Shown here: piece after piece, positions 6,149-9,704 of the stretch
How the letters are laid out: the number at the start of each line of letters is the position of its first letter
How positions within the stretch are numbered: position 1 is the stretch's first letter
Notes under the pieces: model-generated
What the model saw: the letters and a program-made list of their open reading frames with translations, nothing else
The model's database searches: none
Told to the model about the DNA's origin: nothing
Made by a program: the position numbers and the translations under genes
DNA from: Parcubacteria group bacterium CG11_big_fil_rev_8_21_14_0_20_41_14
Lineage (GTDB): Bacteria > Patescibacteriota > Patescibacteriia > UBA2169
Direction of reading: 5' to 3'
Length of the DNA: 9,704 nt
Assembly (NCBI GenBank): GCA_002787075.1
Contig: PCVT01000007.1
Coordinates: 1-9,704, forward strand

Positions 6149-6538
6149 ATGGCAGAACAAGACCAAGAGTTTCTAGATTTCGTCGTAAAGTCACTGGTAG
6201 ATCATCCAGATGACACACAGGTCGAAAGAACTGTTGACGAAATGGGCGTGCTATTGACGCTCAAAACAAACCCGGAAGATATGGGCCAGATAATCGGCCG
6301 GTCCGGAAACACAGCGCGCGCTATCCGCACTTTATTGCGAGTAGTAGGCGCGAAGAACAACGCGCGAGTCAACCTTAAGATCCACGAGCCAGAAGGTTCA
6401 AGCAGAACTCCTCGTAAGGATGACAGAGGATCAGACAGGCGAGATGACAGGCGCGACGATAGGCGCGATGACCGCAGACCCAGCAGAGCTCCAGAAGAGG
6501 AAGCTGACACAAGCGCGGTTGATGACCTAAGATTATAA
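6149..6538 (+). CDS. khpA: KH-domain RNA-binding protein KhpA with an Arg/Asp-rich tail
   Basis: KhpA (YlqC family) is a small single-KH RNA-binding protein that usually pairs with KhpB and is linked to translation and cell-wall control. The first 80 or so residues fit the family: EFLDFVVKSLVDHPDD at the N-terminus, then the KH core with the GxxG loop GRSG (50-53) in MGQIIGRSGNTARAIRTLL (45-63), then VNLKIHEP. Typical members end near residue 75-80. This one has 129 residues, the extra part being a disordered tail with four tandem D-R-R-D units (96-110) and then an acidic end. The DNA of the tail is a run of degenerate 12-base repeats. The gene has its own promoter, leader and terminator, so it forms a single-gene unit between rpsP and trmD. 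No ribosome binding site is visible. Confidence 0.9.
   Translation: MAEQDQEFLDFVVKSLVDHPDDTQVERTVDEMGVLLTLKTNPEDMGQIIGRSGNTARAIRTLLRVVGAKNNARVNLKIHEPEGSSRTPRKDDRGSDRRDDRRDDRRDDRRPSRAPEEEADTSAVDDLRL
6434..6478. repeat. 12-base tandem repeats encoding D-R-R-D
   Basis: The unit GAY-AGG-CGM-GAY occurs at 6434-6445, 6446-6457 and 6458-6469, followed by a partial, more divergent copy to 6478. Codon choice differs slightly between copies (GAC or GAT, CGA or CGC), so the array is not newly made. It lies wholly inside khpA. Confidence 0.8.
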
Positions 6539-6563
6539 TCTTTTATAAGATTGAAAAATCAAG

Positions 6564-6593
6564 AACCGCCCGCCGAATTGGCGGGCGGTTTTT
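6564..6593 (+). terminator. Intrinsic terminator after khpA
   Basis: The GC-rich arms AACCGCCCGCC (6564-6574) and GGCGGGCGGTT (6580-6590) pair over 11 bases around GAATT, with a T5 run at 6589-6593. It ends only 12 bases before the trmD ATG, leaving little room for a separate trmD promoter after it; I find no convincing one. trmD may depend on read-through or on a weak promoter overlapping this element. Confidence 0.93.
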
Positions 6594-6605
6594 CTAAACA
6601 ATATT

Positions 6606-7331
6606 ATGCGATTTGATATTATAACAATTTTTCCGAATATTTTTGATTCATATTTGAATGAGTCAATTTTAGGACGCGCTCAAAAAAATGGCCTTGTTGA
6701 AATCAAAACCCATGATCTTCGCGACTATACCACTTACAAGCACCGCACAGTTGATGATTCGCCATATGGCGGAGGAGTTGGCATGGTAATGATGGTAGAG
6801 CCGATTTACAAGGCATTGATGTCATTGCGAGGGATCAACAGCGACCGTGGCAATCCGGTGGTAGATTCTGGGATTGCCGCGTCGGCGAGTACGCCTCCTC
6901 GCAATGACACTAAAAAAATCCGCACCATCCTCCTCACTCCACGTGGAAAGCGGTTCACGCAAAAAGACGCGCAACGACTAACTAAATATGATCAATTAGT
7001 TTTTGTTGCTGGCAGATATGAAGGAGTAGATAATCGCGTCTCAGAATTAGTTGATGAAGAAATCTCAATTGGCGATTTTGTGCTCAATGGCGGAGAACTT
7101 CCTGCCCTGGCTATTATTGAATCAGTGGCGCGGCTGATTCCGGGAGTTTTAGGAAAAGACGAATCCAGCAAAGAAGAATCATTCAGTGATGAAATTTCGG
7201 TTGAATATCCGCACTATACTCGTCCTGAAATTTTTATAGATGATAACGAAAAAGAGATGAAAGTCCCTGAAATTCTGCTATCCGGAGATCATAAAAAGAT
7301 AGAAAACTGGCGCAAAACACAACGCAAATAA
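6606..7331 (+). CDS. trmD: tRNA (guanine-37-N1)-methyltransferase
   Basis: TrmD uses S-adenosylmethionine to make m1G37 in tRNAs with G36, preventing +1 frameshifting. It is a SPOUT-fold dimer with a trefoil knot. The 241 residues carry the landmarks: FDIITIFPNIFD (3-14), HRTVDDSPYGGGVGMVM (46-62), ILLTPRGKRFTQ (108-119), the cofactor knot segments VAGRYEGVDNRV (134-145) and ISIGDFVLNGGELPA (153-167), and the C-terminal YPHYTRPEIF (201-210) and VPEILLSGDHKKIENW (220-235). The likely catalytic Asp is D157. Residues 72-102 do not look like TrmD: they are the in-frame translation of a palindromic element (6820-6909) replacing a normally shorter linker. The ends on either side match the family, so the gene is probably functional. 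The only in-frame ATG giving the canonical N-terminus is used, without a ribosome binding site. Confidence 0.96.
   Translation: MRFDIITIFPNIFDSYLNESILGRAQKNGLVEIKTHDLRDYTTYKHRTVDDSPYGGGVGMVMMVEPIYKALMSLRGINSDRGNPVVDSGIAASASTPPRNDTKKIRTILLTPRGKRFTQKDAQRLTKYDQLVFVAGRYEGVDNRVSELVDEEISIGDFVLNGGELPALAIIESVARLIPGVLGKDESSKEESFSDEISVEYPHYTRPEIFIDDNEKEMKVPEILLSGDHKKIENWRKTQRK
6820..6909. repeat. Palindromic repeat element inserted in frame in trmD
   Basis: The ends TGTCATTGCGAGG (6820-6832) and CCTCGCAATGACA (6897-6909) are perfect 13-base inverted copies. A second inner pair, GGCAATCC (6849-6856) with GGATTGCC (6871-6878), is also perfect, so the whole 90 bases can form one long imperfect hairpin. 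Its length is a multiple of three and its frame is open. The translated product (about residues 72-102, including IAASASTPPRNDT) is of the kind such repeats give when translated. Rickettsia palindromic elements in genes are a known parallel. Confidence 0.85.
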
Positions 7332-7358
7332 TCCACAAACCAAACTTCATTTAAGCTC

Positions 7359-7387
7359 TTGACGAAAATTAGGCAATACGCTATACT
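7359..7387 (+). promoter_or_regulatory. Predicted 16S rRNA promoter
   Basis: TTGACG (7359-7364) and TATACT (7382-7387) are spaced by 17 bases. Transcription would start near 7394, about 218 bases before mature 16S. No second promoter of similar quality is seen in the gap. Confidence 0.8.
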
Positions 7388-7412
7388 TCCCATATCAAAA
7401 TTAAGCAATAAA

Positions 7413-7489
7413 GGAGATACGCCATAGGATATATCTAAAATATATCAGAAGTAACATCAAAATACTTATGTATTCTGTGGCGTGTCTCC
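7413..7489 (+). promoter_or_regulatory. Long leader helix that sequesters the terminator arm
   Basis: Bases 7413-7434 can pair with 7468-7489 in an unbroken 22-base-pair helix (18 Watson-Crick pairs, 4 G-U pairs) enclosing about 33 bases. The core is GGAGATACGCCA with TGGCGTGTCTCC. Its right strand covers 7483-7489, the left arm of the downstream terminator, so the two folds exclude each other. A smaller internal hairpin (7429-7434 with 7441-7446) would compete with its upper part. This is the layout of a transcriptional attenuator or riboswitch expression platform; the ligand, if any, is unknown. Confidence 0.65.
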
Positions 7490-7506
7490 CTCTGGGAGAC
7501 ATTTTT
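7483..7506 (+). terminator. Intrinsic terminator within the 16S leader
   Basis: TGTCTCCC (7483-7490) and GGGAGACA (7494-7501) pair perfectly around a TCT loop and are followed by TTTTT (7502-7506). It stands between the promoter and 16S, so if it always worked the rRNA could not be made from this promoter. That implies regulation by the overlapping helix or suppression in some other way. Confidence 0.8.
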
Positions 7507-7508
7507 AA

Positions 7509-7519
7509 TTCTTTAACAA
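7509..7519 (+). promoter_or_regulatory. boxA-like antitermination site
   Basis: TTCTTTAACAA contains TCTTTAACA, matching the core of the boxA in E. coli rRNA leaders (TGCTCTTTAACA). boxA RNA is bound by NusB-NusE. It lies directly after the leader terminator, so it could act on termination inside 16S but not on that terminator. Confidence 0.7.
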
Positions 7520-7527
7520 ATTAGCGC

Positions 7528-7559
7528 GCTACATTTATATGCTTCATATTAAATGTAGC
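7528..7559 (+). other. Stable hairpin in the 16S leader after boxA
   Basis: GCTACATTTATATG (7528-7541) pairs with bases 7545-7559 over 14 pairs with one bulged A, around a CTT loop. No U tract follows, so it is not a terminator. Its place near boxA recalls the boxB or leader helices of other rRNA operons, but a function is not shown. Confidence 0.6.
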
Positions 7560-7581
7560 CACAACCAATAGCAAAAATTTT

Positions 7582-7608
7582 TGAGCAATTATATAGTTGC
7601 AAAACGTC
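7582..7608 (+). other. Left arm of the 16S processing stalk
   Basis: Bases 7582-7608 are complementary to 9267-9293 with one A-C mismatch and one G-U pair, so a helix of about 27 pairs closes the 16S precursor three bases before the mature 5' end. This is the usual RNase III target of bacterial pre-16S. Confidence 0.9.
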
Positions 7609-7611
7609 TAC

Positions 7612-9093
<1,482 letters not shown>

Positions 9094-9266
9094 CTAGGGA
9101 GTTATATCGTTTTGATTGTAATGATCGAAACTATTGCTGGTCGATTTTGATGCCGTGCTTCGCACGCTTCAAAATACAGCACATGCGTCGCCTCTGCATG
9201 TTTCAAAAAAAGGGGAATTGTCTTTTGTCACTGTAATACGTTTAGGTGTGTCACATACAATTGGCG
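9094..9266 (+). other. 16S 3' trailer
   Basis: A spacer of about 170 bases separates the 16S end from the right arm of the processing stalk. No tRNA, 23S or open frame is seen. It can form local hairpins: 9144-9175 (ATTTTGA with TCAAAAT, plus CGTGC with GCACG) and 9181-9201 (ACATGC with GCATGT). Neither has a U tract. It may simply be structured trailer removed during processing. Confidence 0.55.
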
Positions 9267-9293
9267 GACGTTTTGCAACCATATAATTGCTTA
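9267..9293 (+). other. Right arm of the 16S processing stalk
   Basis: Pairs with 7582-7608 to enclose the 16S precursor. The arm includes GACGTTTTGCAAC and ATATAATTGC around the one mismatched base (C9280). The unequal distances to the mature ends (3 bases on the 5' side, about 173 on the 3' side) mean a long trailer must be trimmed. Confidence 0.9.
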
Positions 9294-9302
9294 TGCTATC
9301 AA

Positions 9303-9338
9303 AAACAGCCAGCCGTATCGGCTGGCTGTTTCTTGTTT
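9303..9338 (+). terminator. Intrinsic terminator of the 16S unit
   Basis: AAACAGCCAGCCG (9303-9315) and CGGCTGGCTGTTT (9319-9331) pair over 13 bases around a TAT loop, followed by the T-rich TTTCTTGTTT. It lies about 10 bases past the processing stalk and ends the 16S transcript before the tRNA genes. Confidence 0.92.
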
Positions 9339-9341
9339 CTA

Positions 9342-9370
9342 TTGAAATATTCTTAAATTTTTGCTATTCT
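9342..9370 (+). promoter_or_regulatory. Predicted promoter of the tRNA cluster
   Basis: TTGAAA (9342-9347) and TATTCT (9365-9370) with a 17-base spacer; TGC just before the -10 makes it an extended type. Transcription would start near 9377, nine bases before tRNA-Ile. Confidence 0.7.
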
Positions 9371-9385
9371 ATCGGAGTATAACAA

Positions 9386-9462
9386 GGGCGATTAGCTCAG
9401 CTGGTTAGAGCGCGTCACTGATAATGACGAGGTCCGAGGTTCGAGTCCTCGATCGCCCACCA
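9386..9462 (+). tRNA. tRNA-Ile(GAT)
   Basis: A complete cloverleaf of 77 bases with CCA encoded. The acceptor GGGCGAT pairs with ATCGCCC. The anticodon stem CGTCA/TGACG holds the loop CTGATAA with anticodon GAT, and the T arm GAGGTTCGAGTCCTC is canonical. This tRNA commonly sits in 16S-23S spacers; here it lies beyond the 16S terminator. Confidence 0.97.
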
Positions 9463-9463
9463 A

Positions 9464-9540
9464 GGGTTCGTAGCTCAGTTGGTTAGAGCGCGTCGTTGAC
9501 ATCGACGAGGTCACAGGTTCGATTCCTGTCGGACCCACCA
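9464..9540 (+). tRNA. tRNA-Val(GAC)
   Basis: Complete, 77 bases with CCA encoded, one base after tRNA-Ile. The acceptor GGGTTCG pairs with CGGACCC (one G-U pair). The anticodon stem CGTCG/CGACG holds the loop TTGACAT with anticodon GAC. It is probably cut from the same transcript as tRNA-Ile. Confidence 0.96.
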
Positions 9541-9558
9541 GGAAGATTAACAATTCAA

Positions 9559-9704
9559 GCCGAGGTAGCTCAGCGGTAGAGCGAAGGCCTAAATCTTTGG
9601 GCCATAATCCAGCAATGGGTTATGAAAACTAGGTGAATTCGGGGAAACCCTAATAAGGGCAATCCCGAGCCAAGCCACGCATATGCGCGGAAGGTGTAGA
9701 GACT
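9559..9704 (+). tRNA. 5' half of a tRNA split by a group I intron (continues past the window)
   Basis: Bases 9559-9590 fold as a tRNA 5' half: acceptor strand GCCGAGG, TA, D arm GCTC-AGCGGTA-GAGC, G26, anticodon strand AAGGC, then C32 and U33. The sequence then leaves the tRNA pattern and enters an intron. The anticodon and 3' half lie outside the window, so the amino acid is unknown; a partner strand GCCTT is expected. It lies 18 bases after tRNA-Val and probably shares its transcript. Confidence 0.85.
9591..9704 (+). ncRNA. Group I self-splicing intron, IC3-like, truncated by the window end
   Basis: P1 forms between the exon end GGCCU (9586-9590) and the guide GGGCC (9599-9603). The conserved U-G pair is at the splice site, and two A-U pairs extend P1 into the intron. 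P2 is ATAATCC (9604-9610) with GGGTTAT (9617-9623). The core matches the cyanobacterial tRNA-Leu intron type: TTCGGGGAAACCC (9638-9650), GGCAATCCCGAGCCAAGCC (9658-9676) and GGTGTAGAGACT (9693-9704). P4 pairs CGGG (9640-9643) with CCCG (9664-9667), and P8 is CGCATATGCG. No homing endonuclease is seen in the visible part. The intron is compact, with the 3' splice site beyond 9704. Confidence 0.9.

Larger units (their letters stand above)
7332..7611. other. 16S rRNA promoter and leader region
   Basis: No protein gene is seen in this 280-base gap between trmD and 16S. It holds in order a promoter (7359-7387), a long helix that can block a terminator (7413-7489), that terminator (7483-7506), a boxA-like site (7509-7519), a hairpin (7528-7559) and the left arm of the 16S processing stalk (7582-7608). 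No terminator follows trmD before this promoter. Confidence 0.85.

Noticed and set aside
7329..7337. DnaA-box-like TAATCCACA after trmD
   Set aside because: A single site with one mismatch and no neighbours.
7468..7524. 18-codon frame overlapping the 16S leader terminator (possible leader peptide)
   Set aside because: No ribosome binding site, its ATG lies inside the long helix, and no run of one amino acid as in classical attenuators.

Overview
The window looks like core housekeeping DNA from an ultra-small bacterium of the Patescibacteria (Candidate Phyla Radiation), probably Parcubacteria-like. This is an inference. It rests on the compact AT-rich genes, a short 16S rRNA (about 1.48 kb) with departures from near-universal positions, a group I intron in a tRNA gene, a shortened SMC protein, and tails on small ribosome-associated proteins. 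TGA serves as a normal stop (rpmF, nusB), so the Gly-UGA recoding of Gracilibacteria and Absconditabacteria does not apply.

Layout. dnaA (126-1505, minus strand) ends in a strong terminator at the left edge. It diverges from a plus-strand run: rpmF (L32, found by reading the sequence), nusB, rnc, a 741-residue SMC-type ATPase with no recognisable hinge, rpsP, khpA (KH-domain RNA binder) and trmD. Good sigma-70-type promoters precede dnaA, rpmF, rpsP and khpA. Intrinsic terminators follow rpsP and khpA. None of the eight protein genes has a convincing Shine-Dalgarno sequence, although the 16S 3' end keeps CCTCC.

The right third is RNA. From its own promoter, a 16S rRNA gene is transcribed behind an elaborate leader. 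A 22-bp helix there competes with an intrinsic terminator (attenuator-like), and is followed by a boxA-like site, another hairpin and the left half of a processing stalk. The right half of the stalk lies about 170 bases past the 16S end, and a strong terminator comes next. So 16S appears to be transcribed without 23S or 5S. A separate promoter then drives tRNA-Ile(GAT), tRNA-Val(GAC) and a third tRNA split by an IC3-like group I intron that runs off the window end.

How it fits together. Most genes serve ribosome production and translation: L32 and S16 are ribosomal proteins, NusB binds boxA in rRNA transcripts, RNase III cuts stalks like the one around 16S, KhpA is an RNA-binding protein and TrmD modifies tRNA. 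DnaA and SMC add replication initiation and chromosome organisation. The points most worth a second look are the 16S leader switch, the hinge-less SMC, the palindromic element translated in frame inside trmD, and the tRNA intron placed directly after U33.
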